From Yamadazyma tenuis (Eukaryota; Ascomycota; Pichiomycetes; Serinales; Debaryomycetaceae): 64,000 nucleotides of DNA. The notes beneath the pieces were generated by a model that did no database searches, had not been told where the DNA came from, and worked only from the letters and a program-made list of their open reading frames with translations. This document shows positions 1-9,602 of this stretch, piece after piece (positions within the stretch are counted from its first letter, which is position 1; each line of letters opens with the position of its first letter). The position numbers were made by a program, and so were the translations under genes. The stretch covers positions 1 through 64,000 of the forward strand of contig NC_089463.1 of assembly GCF_029203305.1 (NCBI RefSeq), read 5' to 3'.

Positions 1-1771
1 TACACCCACCGAAGTTCTGACCCATACACCCACCGAAGTTCTGACCCATACACCCACCGAAGTTCTGACCCATACACCCACCGAAGTTCTGACCCATACA
101 CCCACCGAAGTTCTGACCCATACACCCACCGAAGTTCTGACCCATACACCCACCGAAGTTCTGACCCATACACCCACCGAAGTTCTGACCCATACACCCA
201 CCGAAGTTCTGACCCATACACCCACCGAAGTTCTGACCCATACACCCACCGAAGTTCTGACCCATACACCCACCGAAGTTCTGACCCATACACCCACCGA
301 AGTTCTGACCCATACACCCACCGAAGTTCTGACCCATACACCCACCGAAGTTCTGACCCATACACCCACCGAAGTTCTGACCCATACACCCACCGAAGTT
401 CTGACCCATACACCCACCGAAGTTCTGACCCATACACCCACCGAAGTTCTGACCCATACACCCACCGAAGTTCTGACCCATACACCCACCGAAGTTCTGA
501 CCCATACACCCACCGAAGTTCTGACCCATACACCCACCGAAGTTCTGACCCATACACCCACCGAAGTTCTGACCCATACACCCACCGAAGTTCTGACCCA
601 TACACCCACCGAAGTTCTGACCCATACACCCACCGAAGTTCTGACCCATACACCCACCGAAGTTCTGACCCATACACCCACCGAAGTTCTGACCCATACA
701 CCCACCGAAGTTCTGACCCATACACCCACCGAAGTTCTGACCCATACACCCACCGAAGTTCTGACCCATACACCCACCGAAGTTCTGACCCATACACCCA
801 CCGAAGTTCTGACCCATACACCCACCGAAGTTCTGACCCATACACCCACCGAAGTTCTGACCCATACACCCACCGAAGTTCTGACCCATACACCCACCGA
901 AGTTCTGACCCATACACCCACCGAAGTTCTGACCCATACACCCACCGAAGTTCTGACCCATACACCCACCGAAGTTCTGACCCATACACCCACCGAAGTT
1001 CTGACCCATACACCCACCGAAGTTCTGACCCATACACCCACCGAAGTTCTGACCCATACACCCACCGAAGTTCTGACCCATACACCCACCGAAGTTCTGA
1101 CCCATACACCCACCGAAGTTCTGACCCATACACCCACCGAAGTTCTGACCCATACACCCACCGAAGTTCTGACCCATACACCCACCGAAGTTCTGACCCA
1201 TACACCCACCGAAGTTCTGACCCATACACCCACCGAAGTTCTGACCCATACACCCACCGAAGTTCTGACCCATACACCCACCGAAGTTCTGACCCATACA
1301 CCCACCGAAGTTCTGACCCATACACCCACCGAAGTTCTGACCCATACACCCACCGAAGTTCTGACCCATACACCCACCGAAGTTCTGACCCATACACCCA
1401 CCGAAGTTCTGACCCATACACCCACCGAAGTTCTGACCCATACACCCACCGAAGTTCTGACCCATACACCCACCGAAGTTCTGACCCATACACCCACCGA
1501 AGTTCTGACCCATACACCCACCGAAGTTCTGACCCATACACCCACCGAAGTTCTGACCCATACACCCACCGAAGTTCTGACCCATACACCCACCGAAGTT
1601 CTGACCCATACACCCACCGAAGTTCTGACCCATACACCCACCGAAGTTCTGACCCATACACCCACCGAAGTTCTGACCCATACACCCACCGAAGTTCTGA
1701 CCCATACACCCACCGAAGTTCTGACCCATACACACCGAAGTTCTGACCCATACACCCACAGAAGTTCTGAC
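1..1771. repeat. Telomeric tandem repeat, 24-bp unit, chromosome left end
   Basis: Seventy-two perfect head-to-tail copies of a 24-bp unit fill positions 1-1728; the unit begins TACACCCACC and ends GTTCTGACCCA. They are followed by a 22-bp variant (1729-1750) lacking one CC and a last degenerate unit with a C-to-A change that fades out near 1771. The strand running inward from position 1 is C-rich, as expected at a left chromosome end. Long, complex and homogeneous repeats of 16-25 bp are typical of Candida-type telomeres, where the telomerase RNA template sets the unit. The G strand carries GGTGGGTGTA, which resembles the GGTGT core of other Candida telomeres. The real copy number may differ from the assembly. 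Confidence 0.95.
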
Positions 1772-2529
1772 ATAGTCATATTTCGCCCGAGTGAACTCTA
1801 AGTATAAGTGAGAGAATTAACTTTTCTTCAGAGACGTCAACCCCCAAACGCCCAAATGATATTGTGCAAGATGGAAAAAACTCATTAACACGCAAGTAAA
1901 TGCTTTCGAACACAAAGCTCAAAGATATAGCCATGCTGCAGGTCTAGGTTCAGTAGTTTCTGGTACTCAACTACAACAAAACAAAACCAACCAACGCTAG
2001 TCAGCCTCTGCACTATGCGAACCACCAAAAAACGATTACAGGATATTCGTGCAATCTATGTGGTAACATATTTCAATACACCCTGCTCTTGTCTCAATAT
2101 TGGAACTAGATGCTATGGTGGTGAGTGCAAGTAAACTCGGGTAAATTTATGGTATGGACACATTCGTAGAACATGTACCGCGGTGTACTTGGCAAGCGCG
2201 TCAATCAAGTTATAAGCAATTGTCTTTGTGCTACTGCGAAAGGGTAGTAACTACGATTCCGCAAATTGATACCTGCTAATATTGAAACTAAACCATTTGA
2301 AAAATGATGATTTCGATCACAGAAAGACTCATGGAAAATCAGTGTCTGAACTAGAAATTCTATAGTGTTACTACGAAGTTTCACTACTCAAAGAATTAAA
2401 ACATCTATTGATACAGTACCAGATGATGGCAAGCGAAAGAACTAGACAAAGAGAAATTATAATAACCAAACATTCATAAACAATCACGTTTCTCATGTAT
2501 GTATCATATCCAGGTTCCATTGGATTGAT
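1772..2529. other. Subtelomeric spacer without a gene
   Basis: AT-rich DNA between the last degenerate telomere unit and the 3' end of the adhesin gene. I see no convincing reading frame, RNA gene or repeated element here. It is only about 760 bp long, so the adhesin is the first gene from the chromosome end. Confidence 0.6.
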
Positions 2530-5238
2530 TCAAAATGATATCCATAAAAGAGCAGATAACACAGCCAAGAATGTGTATGTGTTTTTTGAACCCATAGCTT
2601 CGTAAGTGGAGACTTCTTGTGCAGAAGCGCCAGAGCCATTACCTGATGAAGCTCCCGAAGCCGCTTGAGAACCACTACCTTCAGCACCAGTTGGAGCAAC
2701 GGTATCAGTTGGGTTAGCAGTCACGGCAGCAGCGACTGTGAACGTGGTATAGACTGTGACTGTAGCATCTCCAGCGACATTCGTGCATGGCTCGGTGATC
2801 ACCACAGTCGAAACTAATGAGTGTGGGATGTTGCAGACAACAGTCTTCTTACCATCATCACCAGTTTTTGTGGTGGTAGAAGGCTCCTTGCAGGTGCATG
2901 GCAAGATGATTGTGGTGACATATTCTTCAGTGACAACAGGTTCAGGAGTTTCAACTACAACAGTTGGCTTACCATCGGTTCCAGTTGTGGTGTAAGTTGA
3001 GGTAGTGGACCCAGTCCATGGAGTGGTTATGTGTGCCACTGGAGTCTCAACAACCACAGTTGGCTTACCATCGGTTCCAGTTGTGGTATAAGTTGAGGTA
3101 GTGGACCCAGTCCATGGAGTGGTTATGTGTGCCACTGGAGTCTCAACAGCCACAGTTGGCTTACCATCGGTTCCAGTTGTGGTGTAAGTTGAGGTAGTGG
3201 ACCCAGTCCATGGAGTGGTTATGTGTGCCACTGGAGTCTCAACAACCACAGTTGGCTTACCATCGGTTCCAGTTGTGGTATAAGTTGAGGTAGTGGACCC
3301 AGTCCATGGAGTGGTTATGTGTGCCACTGGAGTTTCGACAACCGCAGTTGGTTTACCATCGGTTCCGGTTGTGGTGTAAGTTGATGTAACAGAGCCGGTC
3401 CATGCAGTGGTGATGGTAGGAACAGGAGTCTCTTTAAAAACAGTGGGTTTACCATCGGTTCCGGTTGTGGTGTAAAAGGATGTGGTAGAGCCGGTCCATT
3501 GGGTAGTAACAGTAATGACATTTGAAGATGGTATCGATGTAGAAGTAACACTTGAAGATGGTACTTGTGTGGATGGAACACTTGAAGATGGTATCGATGT
3601 AGAAGTAACACTTGAAGATGGTACTGGTGTGGATGGAACACTTGAAGATGGTACTGGACTCGAAGGAGTGCCCGAAGGTGTCACTGTAGAAGAAACACTG
3701 GAAGATGGTACTTCAGAAGATGGGATACTCGAAGATGATACCGGGGTACTAGAATTTGTCCAGTGGAAGGACAGACTTGATAAAGAAGTGGTTTTAAGTG
3801 GTGTGCTTGATGGAATGGGACTTGTTTCAACAATAACTGTCACAGGATCACTTGGGTTGGAAGGAGTTAAAGTAAAGGTCGTGTCAATGGAACCGGTAAT
3901 AGTTGTTGTCGTTGTAGATTCAGGAGTCAAGATATCAAGAGTTACAGGATCACTTGGGTTGGATGGGTAGATGGTAATGGTAGTAGGTACTGAACCTGTC
4001 CATGGTTCTGTAGTAGTGGTTGTAGATTCAGGAGTCAAGATTTCAAGAGTTACAGGATCACTTGGGTTGGATGGGTAGTGAGTGATGGTAGTAGGTACTG
4101 AACCTGTCCATGGTTCTGTAGTAGTGGTTGTAGATTCAGGAGTCAAGATATCAAGAGTTACAGGATCACTTGGGTTGGATGGGTAGATGGTAATGGTAGT
4201 AGGTACTGAACCTGTCCATGGTTCTGTAGTAGTGGTTGTAGATTCAGGAGTCAAGATTTCAAGAGTTACAGGATCACTTGGGTTGGATGGGTAGATGGTA
4301 ATAGTAGTAGGTACTGAACCTGTCCATGGTTCTGTAGTAGTGGTTGTAGATTCAGGAGTCAAGATTTCAAGAGTTACAGGATCACTTGGGTTGGATGGGT
4401 AGTGAGTGATGGTGGTAGTTCCTGAACCTGTCCATGGCTCAATATTGGTGGTTGTTGATTCTGGTACTTCAACGGTAACAAACACATCACCATCCGAGGC
4501 AGTTTCTGTGAATGTCTCAGTATCAGATCCTGTCCATATAATGGTGGTGGTGGTGGAATAAGGACAAGATGTGCTATTGTCCGTGGAGCTGTACCAGTCA
4601 ATATCAGTTGTATGATTTGTTCCATCAGGATAGAGCACGGACATATTAAACTCAGCCATCTTCTTACCTCCTTGGTAGTAGACCATTTTTATAGGATAAT
4701 AGGCTCCCGCTGTAAGTGTGACTTTCTCTGTAGCAGTTGTACTTTTATCGTCTCCAATTAAATAAGCATTTTCGTCAACATTTCCTGTGAGCGGTTCCAG
4801 TCCACAACAATCCATTGCAACTCCTGCTCCTAGTGTGATAGATGCAGCGTCATCAACATAGCTTATCTCGAAAGTGTAGACTCCAGTTGTACTGGCGTAA
4901 AAATATCCCGAGAGCCTCAAACCAAAGTGTCCTACGTTAACTGTTTTTCCATATAGGTCTCCATTTACTGCACTGGCTCCCCGATCTGCGAAGTAGAAAT
5001 TTTGACTAGTTACCCCTCCCCAGGAATATTCCGCTTCGGACTTGTCAATTACAGTAAGAGCAACAGTGGCCAACTTAGCCGTAGCAACACTATAATCTTC
5101 GGTCAATTTGATATATTCGGCGTATAGACCTTTGGAAACAGATTGGGGGCTGCATCCCCCGATAGTCGCTGCAGTGGTGGTTGCACAAAGAAGTTGAACA
5201 ACAAAAAGAAAAGTTATTGAAAACTGATTGTTCATCAT
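2530..5238 (-). CDS. Subtelomeric GPI-anchored adhesin, PA14/GLEYA type
   Basis: A 902-residue cell-wall protein, probably a lectin-like flocculin or adhesin. Residues 1-23 form a hydrophobic signal peptide. Residues of about 25-225 look like a PA14/GLEYA ligand-binding domain: it opens with GLYAEYIKL, has the GYFYASTTGVYTFEI strand pattern, a VDDAAS acidic pair like the calcium-binding D-D pair of the family, and a nearby CC. Two repeat families follow, separated by a Ser/Pro/Thr-rich stalk (SSSVPSTPVP type). The C-terminus is small-residue rich (GSGASAQ) and ends in a hydrophobic tail (FLAVLSALLWISF), as in a GPI attachment signal. A TATATATATA tract lies about 35 bp upstream. Position next to the telomere suggests variable or silenced expression. 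The ligand cannot be told from sequence. Confidence 0.88.
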   Translation of the reverse strand: MMNNQFSITFLFVVQLLCATTTAATIGGCSPQSVSKGLYAEYIKLTEDYSVATAKLATVALTVIDKSEAEYSWGGVTSQNFYFADRGASAVNGDLYGKTVNVGHFGLRLSGYFYASTTGVYTFEISYVDDAASITLGAGVAMDCCGLEPLTGNVDENAYLIGDDKSTTATEKVTLTAGAYYPIKMVYYQGGKKMAEFNMSVLYPDGTNHTTDIDWYSSTDNSTSCPYSTTTTIIWTGSDTETFTETASDGDVFVTVEVPESTTTNIEPWTGSGTTTITHYPSNPSDPVTLEILTPESTTTTTEPWTGSVPTTITIYPSNPSDPVTLEILTPESTTTTTEPWTGSVPTTITIYPSNPSDPVTLDILTPESTTTTTEPWTGSVPTTITHYPSNPSDPVTLEILTPESTTTTTEPWTGSVPTTITIYPSNPSDPVTLDILTPESTTTTTITGSIDTTFTLTPSNPSDPVTVIVETSPIPSSTPLKTTSLSSLSFHWTNSSTPVSSSSIPSSEVPSSSVSSTVTPSGTPSSPVPSSSVPSTPVPSSSVTSTSIPSSSVPSTQVPSSSVTSTSIPSSNVITVTTQWTGSTTSFYTTTGTDGKPTVFKETPVPTITTAWTGSVTSTYTTTGTDGKPTAVVETPVAHITTPWTGSTTSTYTTTGTDGKPTVVVETPVAHITTPWTGSTTSTYTTTGTDGKPTVAVETPVAHITTPWTGSTTSTYTTTGTDGKPTVVVETPVAHITTPWTGSTTSTYTTTGTDGKPTVVVETPEPVVTEEYVTTIILPCTCKEPSTTTKTGDDGKKTVVCNIPHSLVSTVVITEPCTNVAGDATVTVYTTFTVAAAVTANPTDTVAPTGAEGSGSQAASGASSGNGSGASAQEVSTYEAMGSKNTYTFLAVLSALLWISF
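2944..3516 (-). repeat. Intragenic 96-bp repeats, adhesin repeat family B
   Basis: Six consecutive units of 32 residues (the last 31; residues 575-765) share WTGS, TYTTTGTDGKPT and VETPV blocks. The four units nearest the C-terminus are almost identical, including at DNA level, which suggests recent unequal exchange. The first two are diverged (QWTGS, AWTGS). Confidence 0.9.
3919..4458 (-). repeat. Intragenic 108-bp repeats, adhesin repeat family A
   Basis: Five consecutive 36-residue units (residues 261-440) contain EPWTGS, PSNPSDPVTL and ILTPE blocks. They differ mainly at I/H before YPSNP, at E/D before ILTPE and in the first copy. Divergent WTGS and PSNPSDPVT copies flank them on both sides. 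The pattern matches the Thr-rich flocculin-type repeats of yeast adhesins and is prone to length change. Confidence 0.9.
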
Positions 5239-7437
5239 TGTGTAACTTCAATCTTCCAGAATCCTCATCAATATATATATACTTACTGTAGAAAATTATA
5301 AGATGTTCACATATCCCTAGTCACCATCATAGGGCAAAATAGGACCAGAATGGATAAGAGTCTTGGTAAAAACAATTGAAAATAAACTTAAAGCTTATAG
5401 GATTTTCTTAGCAAATAGTTCCCACCTTCTTAAGCGAAGGTAGCTGGATGAGGATAGCAGAAATGAAGTTCCATCCCAATATACAAAGCTAGCTATCTGA
5501 ATAGGCTCATGAGTTTGAGTAGAAGGGATATTTCAAAATATACTGCACAATTTGGAACCTTGATGACTCGTTTTGGTTACTAGAATCTTGCATTAGAAGT
5601 AATTTCATATTTGAATAAACTTTAATTTATCTTTAATATTTTGATAAGCTCTGTTGTTGCTCCTGTTTCTCCAAATTAGTAATGTGAGGATGCAGTAATT
5701 ACGTCACCCTTAATGCAATACCTAAAGTAGATTGGATATTCCTACAAATAGTTGCTCTAATGAAGCGCGATAAAATTTTAAATTTGCAGATACGATACAG
5801 TGATTATTATATAACAATTATATAAACCCGTTCAGGCGTTTCAAGCTGGATTACATTCACATCGGGTCCATTGTCTCACTAAAGAGGTTAGTGAATATTT
5901 TGGCAGACAAATCAAATGGGATGACAAATCTGGGTAACTTCCTTCTCAAGGTTTTAGGGATTCGAATAGTCTTTTACAACTTTTGTTACAATAAACCAAT
6001 TCCGACGAGACGGTTTACTCGCAAAATTATTGCTACCCGGACGTCTGGCTCCTACGTACGCTTTAGAATACAATATAAATCTTTCGTGGAATTGTATGAA
6101 AAATTCGAAAATCGAATGCAAGAGAGAGAGAGAGAGTTAGCGAAGATTTCATTGGACAGTAAGCAACAAAACTGCCATTAAATGTCATTTATGGATGTCT
6201 TACTATGATATTAGAATGAAGTGGTGAAGCGTATCAGTGTAAAATATGCTAATTAAAGGACAGTTAACCTTTCCTGAAATTTGCAACTGTCATATCTTCG
6301 GGGAGTTTGTGCTAAACTGCGTCAAATTCGGGGAAACCGAGTCTTTCTGGGTAGTTTCTGAGTGAGTGACTTTAATGGGAATCGGGGTTTCGAGACTATA
6401 CGGGAGAACGTCAATTAGCTATTTTAACGGCCTGACATATGTTTAGGGTTCAGGGCACATGGCTCTTGTGGGATCAAGGGTTAATGGCCAAAAAAAAGAG
6501 TGAGACCTTTGACGTCTACCGGTAGCAGCAGAAGGGCCCGGGAGTATCCACATAACCCGTATAGCTTGACCATGCTAAAAGCTTCCGGTTGAAAAACCTG
6601 AATACTAAATATTGGATTGGCCTTACTTCGGGTAATTATCTGTGTTAAAGAAAGTTTTGTCAGTGCATTCTGAGATTAAAAAATTAGGCAAATTGATAGG
6701 TGAGCATTGCTGGTCTCCTCCAAACCTTTTCACCGTCACCAGATTACCAATTTAAGACAGTACACTAAAAAGGAAATCCAATTGTTGGATTCCAAGCTGA
6801 TGATACGGTTGTCCTTTTTGTTTTGGAACCTTTACTGCCTAACTCATACATTTTTCCGTGTTTCAATGCTCAGAACTATTCGACGAAATAGCTCTCACCC
6901 TATTGTTCAATCCCCCTTTTTTTACCTGATGTACTCTAAAGCTCCCTTAGAATGGCAACTAAAGTGAAAGGACGTGTGTATTGTATAGCTTACGGCAAGA
7001 CCGGAAAGATGTACAGCGTCTGTTATAGACCAAACTTAGATGAACAATATAGCTATGTGCTGGTTTGTGCATGAAGGAGCTGTTGCAATCCCATAAGCCT
7101 TGAAAATAGGGGTGGGATCGGAGGAACCATTCTATTATTTCATTGGAAGAGGCCAGTATCCAACTCGGCTGCAACTACTTTGTTGTTATAATTTCCGTTT
7201 TCGCATGTACCACAAACAAGGATAACTGAAGATGTATGACAGATATCCTGCATCTGACTATGAGCAATGTTTCTATATTTGGCATTCCGTTAACTCCGAG
7301 AGATTAGTAAAAATCTGGTGGTTAAAGCTAACGAGAAAAAGGGCGTGCCCAAAATATAAAGCTGCCTGCACACAAGGTAGTCGGTGGCAAATGTATCCAG
7401 TGCTTGAATTCTGTCCAGATAAGTAAGGTCAATCATA
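5239..7437. other. Gene-poor 2.2-kb subtelomeric interval
   Basis: Only short frames occur, several opening at GTG or TTG rather than ATG, and none resembles a known family. A short GA dinucleotide tract lies near 6121-6136. The left part holds the adhesin promoter and the right part the promoter of the reductase gene. I see no RNA gene or transposon end. Confidence 0.6.
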
Positions 7438-8280
7438 ATGTCTGACAGTAGAACCGTGGTCGTTACAGGAGCCTCTTCAGGAATTGGGTTGGCAGTAGCC
7501 AAGGAGTTTGCCTTGAATGGTTACAATGTTATAGCTGGGGCTAGAAGACTTTCCTCTATGGAAGAGTTGAAAAAGTACAGCATCACAACTGTAGAGTTAG
7601 ACATCGCCTCCCCTGAATCGGTTGAAAAACTTAGGAAGTTGGTTGAAACCGAATACGATGGGGCCATCAAGTATCTTTTGAATAATGCTGGTCAAAGCTG
7701 TACCTCAGCAGCTGTTGAAGTATCTGATGATAAGCTCTCCAAATGCTTCGAAGTGAATGTTTTTGGTCATATAAGAGTTACCAGAGAATTAGCTCCGTTT
7801 GTGATAAAAACAAAAGGTACCATTGGATTCACTGGCTCTGTTCAAGGTATCCTGGAAACCATGTTTCTAGGAGTTTATGCGAGTTCAAAGGCTGCAATTC
7901 AGTCATACGCTTCGGGGTTGGCGTTTGAAATGGCACCTTTTGGCGTGAAGGTCATCAACTTTGTTACAGGAGGTGTCAATACCGCAATGAGAGGATTCAA
8001 TTTGAAAACTGTGCTTTATAATGAAGAGGGATTGGAAGAGGTAGCGAAGGCCTACGATTCACTTCCGAACAAAAACATGGACGCCCATGTCTATGCGAAA
8101 AAGGTTGTCAAAGACTTCGAACATTCTAAATTGGGTGTTATTCACCATTATAGAGGTACTGGGTCCACTATTCTTTGGATAGCTCATACTTTCTTCCCCA
8201 AATTCGTTTTGAGTATGTTGTTTGTGCTGGCGTTTAAGTTATCGACTCTTCTTAAATCGATAACTAACAAGTATAAATGA
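7438..8280 (+). CDS. AYR1-like short-chain dehydrogenase/reductase
   Basis: A 280-residue classical SDR. It shows the NADP-binding TGASSGIG (residues of about 10-17), NNAG at about 87-90, and the active-site YASSK. The sequence resembles Ayr1, the 1-acyl-dihydroxyacetone-phosphate reductase of lipid droplets and ER, and related fungal reductases. A hydrophobic stretch near the C-terminus (about 240-268) fits membrane or lipid-droplet attachment, as in Ayr1. The start is the first ATG in frame. It sits alone between gene-poor DNA and a pseudogene, so it is probably an accessory paralogue; the exact substrate is inferred only from family resemblance. Confidence 0.82.
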   Translation: MSDSRTVVVTGASSGIGLAVAKEFALNGYNVIAGARRLSSMEELKKYSITTVELDIASPESVEKLRKLVETEYDGAIKYLLNNAGQSCTSAAVEVSDDKLSKCFEVNVFGHIRVTRELAPFVIKTKGTIGFTGSVQGILETMFLGVYASSKAAIQSYASGLAFEMAPFGVKVINFVTGGVNTAMRGFNLKTVLYNEEGLEEVAKAYDSLPNKNMDAHVYAKKVVKDFEHSKLGVIHHYRGTGSTILWIAHTFFPKFVLSMLFVLAFKLSTLLKSITNKYK

Positions 8281-8452
8281 GAGCTTCTACGTCTGTATCA
8301 ATAGAAGAGCTTTTAACAAGCCGAGAATAACTTTGGAAACTTTTATAGCGTCCTAATAGAATCAGCCTAACTCTCCAAAAGCTTTCTATTGAAATCAAGT
8401 TGAGATTGAACATTTCATCATATATATACTAACTCATATGCCCAATATATTA

Positions 8453-9170
8453 TCAAAAAAACCATAAGCTATAAGGTAGAGATAGGCATAAACCATAAAA
8501 TATGAGGTCTAATTTAATCTTCCAATAAAGCAGCAGCTTGGGGTAGTATCCTTCGGAAATAGGGCGTTCCTTGATGAGTTTACGAAGAGTTTCAACATCT
8601 ACTGTTGACAATTGAAAGGGAAAGTCAAATTTCTTGCCGACATTTGCCTTGATATATCCGGATGGGACTGGGATAATCTTAGTGACCTTTGGGACTCCTT
8701 CAAAGTGATACACTTTGAGCGTAGCTCAAATTCAAAGCATCCAAGGTTAAGGTCTTCGACTTGGCGAACTCATATTCACCTAGTAGCTTAACTCATTATC
8801 CAGTCTAAATTGATCCGTGGTGTCCATACGAGCAAATTTTCGTCAAACAATATGGCTGCGTTTTCAGTCTTTCAGCTTTAAAATCTTTTGCAACCGCGCT
8901 TTTGCAACCTGGGTGGCTTCGAAAATGAAATCTAATCTCGCTCGTCTTTAACTTCAAAACTTTTGACAGTTTTGAGGTGAACTTTGAACATTCTTAGCCA
9001 AGCATGATTCTCTGCAAAGATATCGATATAGACTTTTGGACCTCCCTCATCCTTAGGATCCGCAGTCCTCGTCGACTTAAGTTCGAATTTTCAATCATGT
9101 AATTCCTTGTGTACTCTCTTCATTTCGCAGATTTTACCTTTTGAGTCCAATATGACTCAACAATATCCAT
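8453..9170 (-). pseudogene. Decayed protein gene of unknown family
   Basis: Protein-like stretches run in one direction on the minus strand but switch frame and meet stops. From 5' to 3' I read a short ATG-initiated piece (MDIVESYWTQ), a piece containing GGPKVYIDIFAENHAWL followed by a stop, then FIFEATQVAKARLQKI, then AAILFDENLLVWTPRINLDW, then a piece with SKTLTLDALNLSYAQS, and finally an 86-codon open stretch with TKIIPVPSGYIKANVGKKF reaching the stop at 8453. The order and orientation suggest one gene broken by several small indels and stops. I do not recognise the family securely. Only the last piece is intact, and it could be mistaken for a small gene. Confidence 0.6.
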
Positions 9171-9602
9171 TTTAGAAATTCTTCAATATATTTTAATAAC
9201 TGCTCATATTCTAATGCTGAATATTCTTCCTAACCAACATAACTTACTTGACTGACTTCAACCGCCAGCTTGAGCATAAAACAATGATGGTTTGTTTTGG
9301 TAGTATATCAGTGCGTGTATGGAAAAATAGGTATCGCGAATTATAATTCGCACGAAGATCTCTGCACGCTGCCAAATCTATGGTTACACTCCGATTGATT
9401 TTACTGAGTCGGAATCGCCTGCTTTTTATCTGGAACATGGGCCTACTATTTTCCATATATTTAGATCGATATTGAGTGAGTACGTTCTTAAAGAATCAGT
9501 AATGAGCCAATAATAAGCTGCCAGTGTCTTCTCCCAATAGAAGCAAGCTTAAAGCGATATTTCAAAGGATAAAGAAAGATTATCTGCGCTGTATATTAAT
9601 AA
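9171..9602. other. Intergenic spacer
   Basis: A 432-bp interval between the pseudogene and the 3' end of the permease gene. One 70-codon minus-strand frame is present, without recognisable features; I consider it chance. Confidence 0.5.

Noticed and set aside
1..1771. CRISPR array or minisatellite inside a gene
   Set aside because: Units are contiguous without spacers, not in an open frame, and sit at the sequence end with C-strand orientation; telomere fits best.
3482..3970. 162-codon plus-strand open frame inside the adhesin gene
   Set aside because: It lies antisense to the repetitive stalk and repeats, and its repetitive Glu/Asp/Gly composition is the direct mirror of the Ser/Pro/Thr repeats. 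No independent gene features.
5891..6181. 96-codon plus-strand frame in the gene-poor interval
   Set aside because: It opens at GTG, not ATG, and resembles no family; the GA tract inside explains the Arg/Glu run.
9244..9456. 70-codon minus-strand frame between the pseudogene and the permease
   Set aside because: No hydrophobic pattern, domain or homology that I can recognise; not clearly part of the pseudogene either.
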